Shown: one piece after another, positions 8,154 to 18,302 of the stretch | Numbering within the stretch: the stretch's first letter is position 1 | Layout: each line of letters starts with the position of its first letter | DNA from: Caballeronia humi | GTDB lineage: Bacteria > Pseudomonadota > Gammaproteobacteria > Burkholderiales > Burkholderiaceae | Direction of reading: 5' to 3' | Length of the DNA: 64,000 nt | Assembly (NCBI RefSeq): GCF_001544475.1 | Contig: NZ_FCNW02000006.1 | Location: 171,918-235,917 of the forward strand | Program-made: the position numbers and the translations under genes | The notes under the pieces: generated by a model | The model's database searches: none | What the model was told of the DNA's origin: nothing | Seen by the model: only the letters and a program-made list of their open reading frames with translations

Positions 8154-8960
8154 TTACAAGGCGACTTGCGGCTCGTCCAGTGTCGGCGCGGGCTCGGGCT
8201 TCGTCAGCGGCTGGATACGGCGCAGCAGGTCCGCCTGCAGGGCCGCATGGTCGCCGGCGCGCGTCCACACGCCGACGTTCAGCTTCACGCCCGTGTCCGT
8301 GTAGTCCGTGACGGCGATCCACGGCTTGGCCGGCACGTCGATCACGCGCGGATCGTTTGCCACCAGTTTTTGCAGTTCACCGAGCGCATGCTCGACGCTC
8401 TGCGCGTGCGGGACGTGAAACGTCAGCACCACGCGCCGGCGCTCGTTCGCGCTGTAATTCGTCACCGGATTCGCCCAGATCGTGCTGTTCGGGACGAACA
8501 TGATGACGCCGTCGTTTTTTGTGAGCCGCGTCGTGAAGAGGCCGATCTCGTTCACCGTGCCCGCCGTCGTGCCGATTCCTTCGATGTAATCGCCCACGCG
8601 AAACGGCCGCAGCAGCAACAGCATCAAGCCAGCCGCGATGTTCTGCAGCGTGCCTTGCAGCGCCAGGCCGATTGCGAGGCCGGCCGCGCCGAGGACGGTC
8701 AGAATGCTCGCCGCCGCGATGCCGAACTTGCCGAGCGCCGCGACGATCGCGATCACGCGGATCGACCACAGCGCGAGGCTCGCGAGCACGGGCGTGAGCG
8801 TGGCGTCGGCGTTGGTGCGGCCGAGCGCGCGCCGCAGCATGTTCGCGACGCGGTTCGACAGCCACCAGCCGACCGCGACGATCAACAGCGCGATCAGGAT
8901 ATTCAGGCCGGCGGCGATCATCAGGTCGTAGGCGGGGCGTAGTCGTTCGATGGGTTCCAT
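8154..8960 (-). CDS. Small-conductance mechanosensitive channel, MscS family
   Basis: 268 aa starting at ATG 8958-8960, with AAGGAG eight bases upstream. It forms a heptameric inner-membrane channel that opens on hypo-osmotic shock. Transmembrane helices lie near residues 12-32 (MIAAGLNILIALLIVAVGWWL), 60-80 and 85-110. The pore helix region has the Ala/Gly-rich AAGLAIGLALQGTLQN typical of TM3. The beta domain follows (VGDYIEGIGTTAGTVNEIGLF). The length matches E. coli MscS (286 aa) rather than the large MscK/MscM types. It is probably cotranscribed with the DUF3185 gene. Confidence 0.92.
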   Translation of the reverse strand: MEPIERLRPAYDLMIAAGLNILIALLIVAVGWWLSNRVANMLRRALGRTNADATLTPVLASLALWSIRVIAIVAALGKFGIAAASILTVLGAAGLAIGLALQGTLQNIAAGLMLLLLRPFRVGDYIEGIGTTAGTVNEIGLFTTRLTKNDGVIMFVPNSTIWANPVTNYSANERRRVVLTFHVPHAQSVEHALGELQKLVANDPRVIDVPAKPWIAVTDYTDTGVKLNVGVWTRAGDHAALQADLLRRIQPLTKPEPAPTLDEPQVAL

Positions 8961-9180
8961 GCGTGGCTCCTTGCTAAAGATCAGCGTTGGGCTTTTGTCG
9001 GACGCGATCGTTCCCTGCGTCGGCCAAACGGACAGCCCAGGCCAGTCCCAATAGCGAGACGCCGCTGTCGCAGCCTGCACCGCGCTGCGCGATTGGCTAC
9101 CATGACAGGCTTGGCGCGCAATTTTTGATACGCCTGTGCGCTTCCTGTGCCACTTTTCACATCGATCGAGGAAATCCGTC

Positions 9181-10224
9181 ATGCCTTATGAAGCAGCCTC
9201 CGAACGCTATTCGCAGATGGCCTACCGCACTTGCGGCAAGAGCGGCCTGAAGTTGCCGGCGTTGTCACTGGGGCTCTGGCACAACTTCGGCGATACCACG
9301 CCGATTTCCACGCAACGCGACATCCTGCGCACCGCTTTCGATCTCGGCGTCACGCATTTCGACCTCGCGAACAACTACGGGCCGCCGTACGGCAGCGCGG
9401 AAACGAACTTCGGCCGTCTTTTCAAGGACGATTTCAAGCCGTACCGCGATGAACTGCTGATTTCCTCGAAAGCGGGCTGGGACATGTGGCCGGGCCCGTA
9501 CGGCCAGGGCGGCGGCTCGCGCAAGTACGTGCTCGCGAGCCTCGACCAGAGCCTGAAGCGCATGGGCCTCGATTACGTCGATATCTTCTACTCGCATCGT
9601 TTCGATGCCGACACGCCGCTCGAGGAAACCGCGGGCGCGCTCGCGACGGCGGTGCATTCGGGCAAGGCGCTGTATGTCGGGATTTCGTCGTATTCGCCGG
9701 GTAAAACGCGCGACATGGCGCGTTTGCTTGCCGAGCATAAAGTGCCGCTTTTGATTCACCAGCCGTCGTACAACATGCTCAACCGCTGGATCGAGGAGGA
9801 ATTGCTCGATACGCTCGACGACGTCGGCGCGGGCAGCATCGCGTTCACTCCGCTTGCGCAAGGGCTTCTCACGAGCAAATACCTGAACGGCATTCCGCAG
9901 GACGCGCGCGTCAACAAGCCGGGCGGCGGGTCGCTGAAGCAGGAGCATCTGAGCGCGGCCAACATCGCCCATGTGAAAAAGCTGCACGAACTCGCGGAAC
10001 GGCGCGGCCAGAGCCTCGCTCAGATGGCACTCGCGTGGGCGCTGCGCGGCGGGCGCGTGACGTCCGTGCTGATCGGCGCGAGCCGGGCGGAACAGGTCGT
10101 GGAGAACGTCGGCGCGTTGAAGAATCTCGAGTTTTCGAAAGAGGAACTCGCCGAAATCGACCAGTACGCGCAGGAAGGCGGCGTCAACCTGTGGGAAAAA
10201 CCGTCGACGGATCAGCGTATCTGA
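9181..10224 (+). CDS. gpr: Aldo/keto reductase, L-glyceraldehyde 3-phosphate reductase (YghZ/Gpr) type
   Basis: 347 aa starting at ATG 9181, with GAGGA nine bases upstream; an in-frame extension to 9136 lacks a ribosome site. AKR fold: substrate/cofactor motif FDLANNYG with catalytic D and Y, catalytic K in SSKAGWD and H in YSHRFD, then the NADPH-binding IGASRAEQVVENVGA near the C-terminus. The GPPYGSAE and DMWPGPYGQGG signatures are those of YghZ-like enzymes, which reduce L-glyceraldehyde 3-phosphate and other toxic aldehydes. It is monocistronic. Confidence 0.87.
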   Translation: MPYEAASERYSQMAYRTCGKSGLKLPALSLGLWHNFGDTTPISTQRDILRTAFDLGVTHFDLANNYGPPYGSAETNFGRLFKDDFKPYRDELLISSKAGWDMWPGPYGQGGGSRKYVLASLDQSLKRMGLDYVDIFYSHRFDADTPLEETAGALATAVHSGKALYVGISSYSPGKTRDMARLLAEHKVPLLIHQPSYNMLNRWIEEELLDTLDDVGAGSIAFTPLAQGLLTSKYLNGIPQDARVNKPGGGSLKQEHLSAANIAHVKKLHELAERRGQSLAQMALAWALRGGRVTSVLIGASRAEQVVENVGALKNLEFSKEELAEIDQYAQEGGVNLWEKPSTDQRI

Positions 10225-10641
10225 CGCTGCCCGCGACCTGACGCCAGCAGGGACATTCGCCGGCGCGGTGCTCGCCGGTTGCTATCATGCGGGCTCAGCG
10301 CGTTCTTAATCGGGCGGAGGCGACTTTCCGCTCCGCCCGAGTCCATCAGCCACAAAGCGCCACCGCCGCCCACGACGCGGCCCCGCGCCCACCGTGCCGC
10401 GCCGGCAAATCGACAATTTGCCGCGCCGCAACGTAAAAATGCGTGTCGCGTTAAAATAGCGGATTGCGCCGGGCTGCGCAGTCGCCGCATGAGCTTCGCG
10501 AGAAGCGCGGAAAACGCACTGTTTTTGCACTGAAGTTGCGCGGGTCAGCCCACTCGTCAGTCTTTTCGCGCAGCGCCCCGTTCCTAGCCGGCCCGGCCGC
10601 GTGCCGTTGGCGCCACCCGTTTTCGCACTATCCAAGAAGCC
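10225..10641. other. Intergenic region between aldo/keto reductase and ferredoxin reductase
   Basis: 417 bases without a convincing gene. A hairpin of 9 bp (CGGGCGGAG 10311-10319 with CTCCGCCCG 10331-10339, 11-nt loop) stands alone with no T-tract. A TAAAAT element at about 10452-10457 could be the -10 of the downstream fpr gene. Nothing else identified. Confidence 0.45.
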
Positions 10642-11412
10642 ATGAGCAACCTTAATCCGCAAACCGTCCTGAGCGTCCATCACTGGACCGATACGCTTTT
10701 CAGTTTCACCTGCACGCGCGACGCCGCGTTCCGCTTCGAAAACGGCCAGTTCACGATGGTCGGCCTCGAAGTCGAAGGCAAGCCGCTCCTGCGCGCCTAC
10801 AGCCTCGCGAGCGCGAACTACGAAGAGCATCTCGAATTCCTGAGCATCAAGGTCCAGGACGGCCCGCTGACGTCGCGCCTCCAGCATTTGAAGGTGGGCG
10901 ACCCGGTGCTGATCGGCAAGAAGCCGACGGGCACGCTCGTCGCTGACAACCTGCTGCCCGGCAAGACGCTGTGGCTGCTTTCGACCGGCACGGGTCTCGC
11001 GCCGTTCATGTCGATCATCAAGGACCCGGACGTCTACGACCGTTTTGACAAGATCGTGCTCACGCATACTTGCCGTTTCGTCGACGAACTCGCGTACAAG
11101 GATTTCATCACCGAGCACTTGCCGGCGCACGAGCATCTCGGCGATCTGATCCAGGAAAAGCTGGTGTATTACCCGACCGTCACGCGCGAAGAGTTCGCGA
11201 ATCGCGGCCGGATCACCGACCTGATCGAGACGAAGAAGCTGTTCGCCGACCTCGACGTTGCGCCGTTCTCAAAGGAAAACGACCGCGTAATGCTCTGCGG
11301 CAGCCCGCACATGCTGCGCGACACGCGCCAGTTGCTCGATGAAATGGGCTTCGAGGAAGGCAGCAACAATCATCCTGGGCATTACGTTGTGGAGAAGGCG
11401 TTCGTCGGCTGA
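10642..11412 (+). CDS. fpr: Ferredoxin--NADP+ reductase
   Basis: 256 aa. FAD-dependent reductase that exchanges electrons between NADPH and ferredoxin/flavodoxin, with roles in oxidative-stress defence and Fe-S supply. The FAD-binding motif RAYSLAS is near residues 52-58, the nucleotide-binding STGTGLAPFMS near 115-125 and the NADP ribose region CGSPHMLRDT near 219-228. The C-terminal VVEKAFVG ends with an aliphatic residue, as in bacterial subclass I FNRs. It is a single gene ended by a strong terminator. Confidence 0.93.
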   Translation: MSNLNPQTVLSVHHWTDTLFSFTCTRDAAFRFENGQFTMVGLEVEGKPLLRAYSLASANYEEHLEFLSIKVQDGPLTSRLQHLKVGDPVLIGKKPTGTLVADNLLPGKTLWLLSTGTGLAPFMSIIKDPDVYDRFDKIVLTHTCRFVDELAYKDFITEHLPAHEHLGDLIQEKLVYYPTVTREEFANRGRITDLIETKKLFADLDVAPFSKENDRVMLCGSPHMLRDTRQLLDEMGFEEGSNNHPGHYVVEKAFVG

Positions 11413-11441
11413 TTTTTGCGACAAAGGCGGCAGGAATAGAC

Positions 11442-11469
11442 ACCGGAGCCATGTGCTCCGGTTTTTTTT
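11442..11469 (+). terminator. Rho-independent terminator of fpr
   Basis: CCGGAGC 11443-11449 pairs with GCTCCGG 11455-11461 across a 5-nt loop, followed by eight T residues. Confidence 0.93.
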
Positions 11470-11758
11470 CGCGCGCCGAAAGTGATGCTGGTTACAACTT
11501 CGCGTGAGCCGCCAACGCGCTGTAGGCATTTTTCTGACACACAGAAATGTCGCAAACTTGTTAAAACACATGAGGTTCTCCTTCCCGAGCCTTGTCAGGC
11601 ATGGAATTTTAATTTTTTTGAGATATGATCCGCGAACATTGGGACGATGACGAAACGTGACTCGTCGGCCGTTCTCGCTGTTACCGAATGTAAATTTAGT
11701 TACTTGCGACGTCGGATTGCGACGCCGCCCCGCATGCGCTCCTAGCCAGGAGGATCAG

Positions 11759-12619
11759 ATGAAGCCGTCGACTGTTGCGTTCTCGGAACCGAGCCTGCCG
11801 CGCTGCGGGGTGCAGTCGACGGCGCGCGCCTCTGCGTTCGAGCGCGAGAAATTGTCCGCGCTGATCGACGCGAAAATCGCCGCCGATCGCGAAGTCCAGC
11901 AGCTTTCCGCGCGCGTCGCGCAGTTGTCCGCGGAGCTTGCTGCCGTCGGAGAACGTGTTCGCCGCTCGCTCGCGCAGGACCTTCACGACGATGCCGGTGC
12001 TGCGCTGACAGCCGCGCGCTTCGCGATCGCGCGCATCGAGACCTGGCTTCCGGCCGATGCTCCCGCGCCCTGCGCCGAAGCGCTCGACACCGCCCGCCAG
12101 TCGATAGCGGCAGCCTGCGATGCGAACCACCGCATCGTGAGCGGATTGAACGGGCCGTGCTTCGAAGACAGCGTGAGTCGCGCGCTCGCCGGCTGGGCGG
12201 CGCGCTTCGCGATGAGCACGTCGTTGCGCGTGAGCGTCGAATCGTCCGGCGATGAACGCCTCGCGCAGCTTTCAGACGCCGCCGCGCTCGCCGTCTTCCG
12301 CGTCGCGCAGGAGGCGCTGAACAACGTCGCGCGTCACGCGAAAGCGAACAATGCGTCGGTGCGAATCGAGGGCGGCGCGCGGTTCGTGACGCTCGTCGTG
12401 TCCGACGACGGCATCGGCATGAGCGCCACCGCGCGTCGCAAGCGCGGGCGTTTTGGCCTCGCTGGCATGCGCGCGCGCTGCGCGGCGCTCGGCGGCAGCC
12501 TGCGCGTCGAGACGCCGGAAGCGGGCGGCACGACGGTACGCGCGCGAATCCCGCTGACTGCGCCTTTGAGCGCTGTGCCGACGCCGGTCCGCCGGACGCC
12601 GCGTGCGCCTGATTCGTGA
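11759..12619 (+). CDS. Soluble sensor histidine kinase, NarX/DegS-like (HisKA_3)
   Basis: 286 aa from ATG 11759, which has a perfect AGGAGG eight bases upstream. An N-terminal coiled coil (about 25-70) is followed by the HisKA_3 dimerisation box with phospho-acceptor H76 in LAQDLHDDAGA. The HATPase_c domain has the N-box EALNNVARHAKA and G-boxes DDGIGM and GRFGLAGMRAR. There is no membrane segment or recognisable input domain, so the signal is cytoplasmic or supplied by a partner. The response regulator follows immediately. The 288 bases upstream (11471-11758) are AT-richer and hold a TATGAT element near 11622. Confidence 0.9.
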   Translation: MKPSTVAFSEPSLPRCGVQSTARASAFEREKLSALIDAKIAADREVQQLSARVAQLSAELAAVGERVRRSLAQDLHDDAGAALTAARFAIARIETWLPADAPAPCAEALDTARQSIAAACDANHRIVSGLNGPCFEDSVSRALAGWAARFAMSTSLRVSVESSGDERLAQLSDAAALAVFRVAQEALNNVARHAKANNASVRIEGGARFVTLVVSDDGIGMSATARRKRGRFGLAGMRARCAALGGSLRVETPEAGGTTVRARIPLTAPLSAVPTPVRRTPRAPDS

Positions 12620-12629
12620 GGGCTTCGTC

Positions 12630-13286
12630 TTGACACTCAGGATCCTGCTCGCCGACGACCACGCGATCGTGCGTCGCGGCGTCGCGCAGTTGCTGCTTGA
12701 GCGCGGCATCGCATCCGAGGTGCTGGAGGCCGAAACCGGCGCGCAGGCGATCAGCCTCGCCGGCCAGTGCCCCGTCGATGTGACGCTGCTCGACATCTCG
12801 CTGCCCGACATCAATGGCGTCGATGTGCTGAAGCGCCTGAAGCGCCAGACGCCGCGTATGCCGGTGCTGATGTTTTCGATGTATCGCGAGGATCAATACG
12901 CCGTGCGCGCGTTGAAGGCGGGCGCGGCGGGCTATCTCTCGAAAACGGCCGATCCGGCGCTGATGATCGGCGCCATCCAGCAGGTCGCGGCTGGACGCAA
13001 ATACGTGAGCCCGGCGATGGCGGAGGCGCTCGCGACCTACGTCGCGCTGGATTCGGAGCAGTTGCCCCATGAAAAGCTCTCGGATCGCGAATACCAGACG
13101 CTGTGCATGCTCGCATCGGGCAAGCGCCTGACGGATATCGCGACGACGCTGTCGCTTTCGGTGAAGACGGTGAGCGTGTATCGCTCGCGTTTGCTCGACA
13201 AGATGAAACTCGCGAACAACGCCGAGTTGACGTTCTATGTGATGAGCAATCGCCTTGTTGATATGAATCCGGCGATGGCGGGTTGA
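12630..13286 (+). CDS. LuxR/NarL-type response regulator
   Basis: 218 aa from TTG 12630, with GAGGG about nine bases upstream; a GTG at 12603 inside the kinase gene is the alternative. Receiver domain: acidic pair DD at residues 9-10, phosphorylated D55 in LLDISLPD, K105 in YLSK. The C-terminal LuxR helix-turn-helix is about residues 150-205 (LSDREYQTLCMLASGKRLTDIA, SVKTVSVYRSRLLDKM). It is the cognate partner of the upstream kinase (10 nt gap from its stop). Target genes are unknown. A terminator follows. Confidence 0.93.
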   Translation: MTLRILLADDHAIVRRGVAQLLLERGIASEVLEAETGAQAISLAGQCPVDVTLLDISLPDINGVDVLKRLKRQTPRMPVLMFSMYREDQYAVRALKAGAAGYLSKTADPALMIGAIQQVAAGRKYVSPAMAEALATYVALDSEQLPHEKLSDREYQTLCMLASGKRLTDIATTLSLSVKTVSVYRSRLLDKMKLANNAELTFYVMSNRLVDMNPAMAG

Positions 13287-13314
13287 TAAAGCATTCGGGT
13301 TTTCGTCACTCACA

Positions 13315-13349
13315 AAGCGCCGCCCTTTAAAGCGGCGCTTCGCTTTTTT
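13315..13349 (+). terminator. Rho-independent terminator after the two-component pair
   Basis: AAGCGCCGC 13315-13323 pairs with GCGGCGCTT 13332-13340, followed by a six-T run at 13344-13349. Confidence 0.92.
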
Positions 13350-13572
13350 GGGCGGCACCTGTTGAAAGGAATAATGCTGCAAAGCAGCGTAGCGCCGAGC
13401 GCTCAGGCCCGATGGCGAGCCCTGCGGATTTGTGTTTTACTCACTGCGATAACAACGAACACGAATTCCCAGCCGGACGCTCACGAGCGGCAGCAAGGCA
13501 GATTAAGGACGTAGTGATCGTGAGTGCGCGCTTTGGGTTGGCCGGCTGGTCCATCCCCAAGGAGACATAGCA

Positions 13573-14046
13573 ATGACGCTCAGCATCAGTCTGACGGTCA
13601 ACGGCAAAGCCGTGACCGCCGACGTCGAACCTCACATCCTGCTCGTCCAGTTTTTACGCGATCAACTGCGGCTCACCGGCACGCACATCGGCTGCGATAC
13701 CGCGCAATGCGGCGCATGCACCGTTCATCTCGACGGCCGCGCGATCAAGTCGTGCAACATCCTCGCGGCGCAGGCGGACGGCGCCGAAGTCACGACGATC
13801 GAAGGCATCGCGAAGGATGGCCAGCTTCATCCGATGCAGGCGGCGTTCAAGGAGTGTCACGGCTTGCAGTGCGGTTTCTGCACGCCGGGCATGGTGATGA
13901 GCGCGACCGCGCTCGCATCGCAAAGCGCCGATCTCACCGAAGAAGAAGTGCGCGAGCAACTCGACGGCAATCTGTGCCGCTGTACCGGCTATCACAACAT
14001 CGTGAAAGCGGTCCTGCAGGGCGCGCAGGCTATGAAGACGGGTTGA
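13573..14046 (+). CDS. coxS: Molybdenum hydroxylase small [2Fe-2S] subunit (CoxS-like)
   Basis: 157 aa with AAGGAGA upstream of ATG 13573. It passes electrons from the molybdenum centre to FAD. The plant-type cluster is at C41, C46, C49 and C61 ([11 protein letters not shown]). The second cluster is in the C-terminal four-helix domain (CGFCTPGM and LCRCTGY). It is the first gene of a seven-gene operon. The 224 bases upstream (13350-13572) carry no terminator and presumably the promoter. The family (xanthine oxidase/CO dehydrogenase small subunits) is certain; the substrate is not. Confidence 0.92.
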   Translation: MTLSISLTVNGKAVTADVEPHILLVQFLRDQLRLTGTHIGCDTAQCGACTVHLDGRAIKSCNILAAQADGAEVTTIEGIAKDGQLHPMQAAFKECHGLQCGFCTPGMVMSATALASQSADLTEEEVREQLDGNLCRCTGYHNIVKAVLQGAQAMKTG

Positions 14047-14192
14047 AAGACGACTCGGCTCATGCCTTACCGAAATCATCTTTCGAAGAATCGCGCCTTG
14101 CTCTGCTCCCCGCAGAAACAAGGTCAGGCGCTGAAGCGCCATGGGGCCGAGGCAAGCGCTAAAGCGCCAACCCTGGCCGACCGGAGACCGCA

Positions 14193-16580
14193 ATGAATGC
14201 CCCTGAACAGCAGCACCTGATTGGCGCCGGCGTCAAACGCAAGGAAGACTATCGCTTCCTGACGGGCGCGGGCCAGTACACCGACGACGTCGTTTTCCCT
14301 CAACAGAGCTTCGGCGTTTTCCTGCGCTCGCCGCACGCGCACGCGAAAATCCGCAGCATCGATACAGCCGCCGCGAAAGCGGCGCCCGGCGTGATCGCCG
14401 TGTTCACCGGCGCCGATCTCGCCACCGATAACGTCGGCGGATTGCCGTGCGGGTGGTTGATCCACAGCACCGACGGCAAGCCGATGAACGAGCCGCCGCA
14501 TCCCGTGATCGCGCATGAGAAGGCGCGTCATGTCGGCGACCAGGTGGCGCTCGTGGTCGCCGAGTCGATCAAGGAAGCAAAGGACGCGGTCGAACTGATC
14601 GATGTCGATTACGACGTGCTGCCCGCCGTCGTCGATACGGCGCGCGCGGCGGACGCCGGCCAGCCGCTCGTGCACGACGGCGTCGCGGACAACATCTGCT
14701 ACAACTGGGGCCACGGCGACAAGGCGAAGACCGACGCCGCGTTCGCGCAGGCCGCGCACGTCACGACGCTCGACATCGTGAACCAGCGCCTGATCCCGAA
14801 CGCGATCGAGCCGCGCGCGGTCAACGCCAGCTATTCGAAGCACGACGACAGCTACACCGTCTACGTCGCGAATCAGAATCCGCACGTCGAACGGCTGTTG
14901 ATGGCGGCGTTCGTGCTCTCGCTGCCGGAATCGAAGCTGCGGATAATCGCGCCGGACGTGGGCGGCGGCTTCGGCTCGAAGATCTTTCTGTACGCCGAGG
15001 ATGTAGCGCTCACGTGGGCATCGAAGAAGGTCGGGCGTCCCATCAAGTGGACGGCCGAGCGCTCCGAAGCATTCCTCTCCGACGCCCACGGCCGCGACCA
15101 CGTCACGAAAGCCGAACTCGCGCTCGACCCCGACGGCAAGTTCCTCGCGATGCGCGTGCACACGACGGCGAACATGGGCGCGTACCTCTCGACATTCGCG
15201 TCCTCCGTGCCGACCATCCTCTACGCGACGCTCCTCGCCGGCCAGTACGCGACGCCCGCGATCTACGCCGAGGTGAAGGCGGTCTTCACCAACACGGTTC
15301 CCGTCGATGCCTATCGCGGCGCGGGCCGCCCTGAAGCGACCTTCGTGGTCGAGCGGCTGGTCGAGACGGCGGCGCGCGAGATGAACATCGATCCGGCGGA
15401 GATCCGGCGGCGCAACTTCATCCGCGAGTTTCCGTATGCGACGCCGGTCGGCCTGACCTACGACACCGGCGACTACGATGCGATCCTCGACCGCGCGCTC
15501 GAAATCGCCGACGTCAAGGGCTTCCCCGCCCGCCGCGACGCAGCGAAGCAAAAGGGCAAGCTGCGCGGCCTCGGCTACTCGTGCTACATCGAAGCGTGCG
15601 GACTTGCGCCGTCGAACATCGCGGGGGCGCTCGGCGCGCGCGCGGGCCTCTTCGAAGCCGGCGAAGTGCGCGTGCATCCGACCGGCTCGGTCACCGTATT
15701 CACCGGCTCGCACAGCCACGGGCAGGGCCACGAGACGACGTTCGCGCAAGTGGTCGCGGACCGGCTCGGCGTGTCGATCGACAACGTCGAGATCATTCAC
15801 GGCGACACCGGCCGCATTCCGTTCGGCATGGGCACGTACGGCTCACGGTCGATCGCGGTCGGCGGCTCGGCGCTGATGAAGGCGCTCGACAAGATCGAAG
15901 CGAAGGCGAAAAAGATCGCGGCGCACTTGCTGGAGGCGTCGGCGGAGGACATCGAGTTCAAGGACGGCATCTTCCGCGTGGCGGGCACGGACCGCACGAA
16001 GACCTTCGTCGACGTGTCGCTCGCCGCGTACGTGCCGCACAACTTCCCGCTGGAGACGCTCGAACCGGGCCTCAACGAAAACGCGTTCTACGATCCGACC
16101 AACTTCACGTATCCGTCGGGCGCGTATATTTGCGAGGTCGAAGTCGATCAGGACACGGGCGAGACGCGCATTCAACAATTCACCGCCGTCGACGATTTCG
16201 GCAACGTGATCAACCCCATGATCGTCGAGGGGCAAGTGCACGGCGGGCTCGGGCAAGGCATCGGGCAGGCGATGCTGGAGCGCTGCGTGTACGACAACGA
16301 GAGCGGCCAGTTGCTGTCCGGCTCGTTCATGGACTACGCGATGCCGCACGCGATCGACCTGCCGAATTTCACCGTCGAAACAGCGAAGGGCACGCCATGC
16401 ACGCACAATCCGCTCGGCGTGAAAGGCTGCGGCGAGGCGGGCGCGATCGGTTCGCCGCCGGCCGTCATCAACGCGATTCTCGACGCGCTCGCGCCGCTCG
16501 GCGTGAAGGACCTGCAAATGCCCGCGACGCCGCACCGCGTCTGGCAGGCGATGCACGCCGCGACTTCCACCCACGCCTGA
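14193..16580 (+). CDS. coxL: Molybdenum hydroxylase large subunit, form II CO dehydrogenase-like (CoxL)
   Basis: 795 aa, the catalytic subunit that binds molybdopterin cytosine dinucleotide. The active-site loop reads AYRGAGR (residues 373-379), the form II signature. Form I CO dehydrogenases have AYXCSFR with the Cu-ligating cysteine, so the Mo-Cu centre is absent. The conserved catalytic Glu lies in [11 protein letters not shown] near the C-terminus, and GGGFGSK (about residues 255-261) is the cofactor motif. The 146-base gap after coxS holds two short hairpins (GGCGCT/AGCGCC at 14127-14140). Form II enzymes have doubtful CO activity; the true substrate may be another small molecule or heterocycle. 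Confidence 0.9.
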   Translation: MNAPEQQHLIGAGVKRKEDYRFLTGAGQYTDDVVFPQQSFGVFLRSPHAHAKIRSIDTAAAKAAPGVIAVFTGADLATDNVGGLPCGWLIHSTDGKPMNEPPHPVIAHEKARHVGDQVALVVAESIKEAKDAVELIDVDYDVLPAVVDTARAADAGQPLVHDGVADNICYNWGHGDKAKTDAAFAQAAHVTTLDIVNQRLIPNAIEPRAVNASYSKHDDSYTVYVANQNPHVERLLMAAFVLSLPESKLRIIAPDVGGGFGSKIFLYAEDVALTWASKKVGRPIKWTAERSEAFLSDAHGRDHVTKAELALDPDGKFLAMRVHTTANMGAYLSTFASSVPTILYATLLAGQYATPAIYAEVKAVFTNTVPVDAYRGAGRPEATFVVERLVETAAREMNIDPAEIRRRNFIREFPYATPVGLTYDTGDYDAILDRALEIADVKGFPARRDAAKQKGKLRGLGYSCYIEACGLAPSNIAGALGARAGLFEAGEVRVHPTGSVTVFTGSHSHGQGHETTFAQVVADRLGVSIDNVEIIHGDTGRIPFGMGTYGSRSIAVGGSALMKALDKIEAKAKKIAAHLLEASAEDIEFKDGIFRVAGTDRTKTFVDVSLAAYVPHNFPLETLEPGLNENAFYDPTNFTYPSGAYICEVEVDQDTGETRIQQFTAVDDFGNVINPMIVEGQVHGGLGQGIGQAMLERCVYDNESGQLLSGSFMDYAMPHAIDLPNFTVETAKGTPCTHNPLGVKGCGEAGAIGSPPAVINAILDALAPLGVKDLQMPATPHRVWQAMHAATSTHA

Positions 16581-16590
16581 GGAGCTCGAC

Positions 16591-17391
16591 ATGTACACAT
16601 TCGACTACAAGCGGCTGGGCGAACCCAACGCAGCGGCCGCCCTGATGAACGCCGACGCCGACGCGAAATACCTCGCGGGCGGCCAAAGCCTCCTGCCGAC
16701 GATGCGCCTGCGGCTCGCGCAGCCGTCCGCGCTCGTGGACGTGACGCGCATCGCGTCGATGAAGGAGATCGCGTTCAAAGGCGACACGCTGACGATCGGC
16801 GGCGCGGCTTGTCACGCGCAGGTCGCCGCGAACGCCGACGTCAAGAAAGCGCTGCCGGGTCTCGCCGATCTGGCGGGACGCATCGGCGACCGGCAGGTTC
16901 GCGAGCGTGGCACGATCGGCGGCTCGCTTGCCAACGACGACCCCGCCGCGTGCTATCCATCCGCCGTGCTCGCGCTGAACGCGACGGTGATTACCGACCG
17001 CCGCCGCATCGCCGCCGACGACTTTTTTGTCGGCATGTATGAAACCGCGCTCGAACCGGGCGAGCTGATCACCGCCGTCGAGTTTCCGCTCGTCGAGCGC
17101 GCCGCGTACGAGAAGTTTCGCAATCCGGCGTCGCACTTCGCGCTGGTTGGCGTGTTCGTCGCAAAAGGTGCGGACGGTGTGCGCGTCGCGGTGACGGGCG
17201 CGGCGCCGTCGGTGTTTCGCGCGAAGGAGCTGGAGGCGGCGTTGTCGACGGATTTCTCGGTCGTTTCGGCGCGCAGCGTCACGATCCCGCCCGACAACCT
17301 CAACGACGACATGCACGCGAGCGCCATCTATCGCGCGCATCTGATCCCGGTGCTTGCCGGGCGGGCGATCGAGCGGGCCAACTCGTTCTAG
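16591..17391 (+). CDS. coxM: Molybdenum hydroxylase FAD-binding medium subunit (CoxM)
   Basis: 266 aa, starting ten bases after the coxL stop with GAGGAG upstream. FAD-binding PCMH fold: the FAD pyrophosphate motifs AGGQSLLP (about residues 30-37) and TIGGSLANDDPAA (about 109-121) are intact, and the C-terminal CO_deh_flav_C domain covers about 175-260. It transfers electrons from CoxS to the external acceptor. The order S-L-M is typical of form II clusters; form I clusters run M-S-L. Confidence 0.92.
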   Translation: MYTFDYKRLGEPNAAAALMNADADAKYLAGGQSLLPTMRLRLAQPSALVDVTRIASMKEIAFKGDTLTIGGAACHAQVAANADVKKALPGLADLAGRIGDRQVRERGTIGGSLANDDPAACYPSAVLALNATVITDRRRIAADDFFVGMYETALEPGELITAVEFPLVERAAYEKFRNPASHFALVGVFVAKGADGVRVAVTGAAPSVFRAKELEAALSTDFSVVSARSVTIPPDNLNDDMHASAIYRAHLIPVLAGRAIERANSF

Positions 17392-17409
17392 CGGTATTTC
17401 GGGAGCGTC

Positions 17410-18297
17410 ATGGAGCCCGCGTCGATCGACGACACGCTCGCCCGCCTGGGCGAGCAAAAGTACTTCGCCAGCCGCGAACTCGCGACTGCGCTCTTTCTCG
17501 CCCTCAAGATGCAGCGGCCGCTCTTTCTTGAAGGCGAGCCGGGCGTCGGAAAGACGGATCTGGCGAAGGCGGCTGCGGGTTTCATCAGCACGTCGATGCT
17601 GCGGCTGCAATGCTATGAAGGGCTCGATACCGCGAGCGCACTGTACGAATGGGACTACCCGCGCCAGATCATGGCGCTGCGGCTCGCGGAAGCATCGGGC
17701 GAAGCGCCGTCGAACGATTCGCTGTATCGCAGCGAGTTTTTGCTCAAGCGCCCGCTGTTGCAGGCGCTGCTGCCCGATCCACTGAATCCCGATGCCCGCC
17801 GCGTCCTCCTGATCGACGAAATCGATCGCGCCGACGAGCCGTTCGAAGCGTTCCTGCTCGAATTGCTGTCGGATTTTCAGGTGTCGATTCCCGAGTACGG
17901 AACGGTGCGCGCCGAGCGGCCGCCGCTCGTCGTGATGACGTCGAACCGCACGCGCGAAGTGCACGATGCGCTCAAGCGGCGCTGTCTGTATCAGTGGATC
18001 GGCTATCCCGAGCGTGATGTCGAACTCGCGATTGTCGCGGCGCGCGCGCCGGAAGCGGGCGCCGAATTGCAGGCGCGGGCCGTCGCGTTCGTGCATCGGC
18101 TGCGGACGCTCGATTTGTTCAAGGCGCCGGGCGTTGCGGAAACGATCGACTGGTGCCGCGCGCTCGCCGCGTTGAGCGTGAGCGAACTTGATCCGCAATC
18201 GGTGCAGGACACGCTCGGCGTCCTGCTGAAGTATCAGGACGATCTCGCGCGCGTCGACGGCGGCGCGATCGCGCAGTGTCTCGCCGCACCCGCGTAG
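17410..18297 (+). CDS. coxD: MoxR-type AAA+ ATPase (CoxD-like)
   Basis: 295 aa. Walker A GEPGVGKTD at residues 42-50, Walker B LLIDEIDRAD, sensor/arginine region VVMTSNRTREVHDALKRRC. MoxR ATPases pair with VWA proteins to mature metal enzymes; CoxD of Oligotropha is needed to build the active site of CO dehydrogenase. It lies directly before the VWA gene coxE (six bases apart), so the two probably form one chaperone complex. Whether it does the same in a form II system without copper is unknown. Confidence 0.9.
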   Translation: MEPASIDDTLARLGEQKYFASRELATALFLALKMQRPLFLEGEPGVGKTDLAKAAAGFISTSMLRLQCYEGLDTASALYEWDYPRQIMALRLAEASGEAPSNDSLYRSEFLLKRPLLQALLPDPLNPDARRVLLIDEIDRADEPFEAFLLELLSDFQVSIPEYGTVRAERPPLVVMTSNRTREVHDALKRRCLYQWIGYPERDVELAIVAARAPEAGAELQARAVAFVHRLRTLDLFKAPGVAETIDWCRALAALSVSELDPQSVQDTLGVLLKYQDDLARVDGGAIAQCLAAPA

Positions 18298-18302
18298 CCG
18301 CG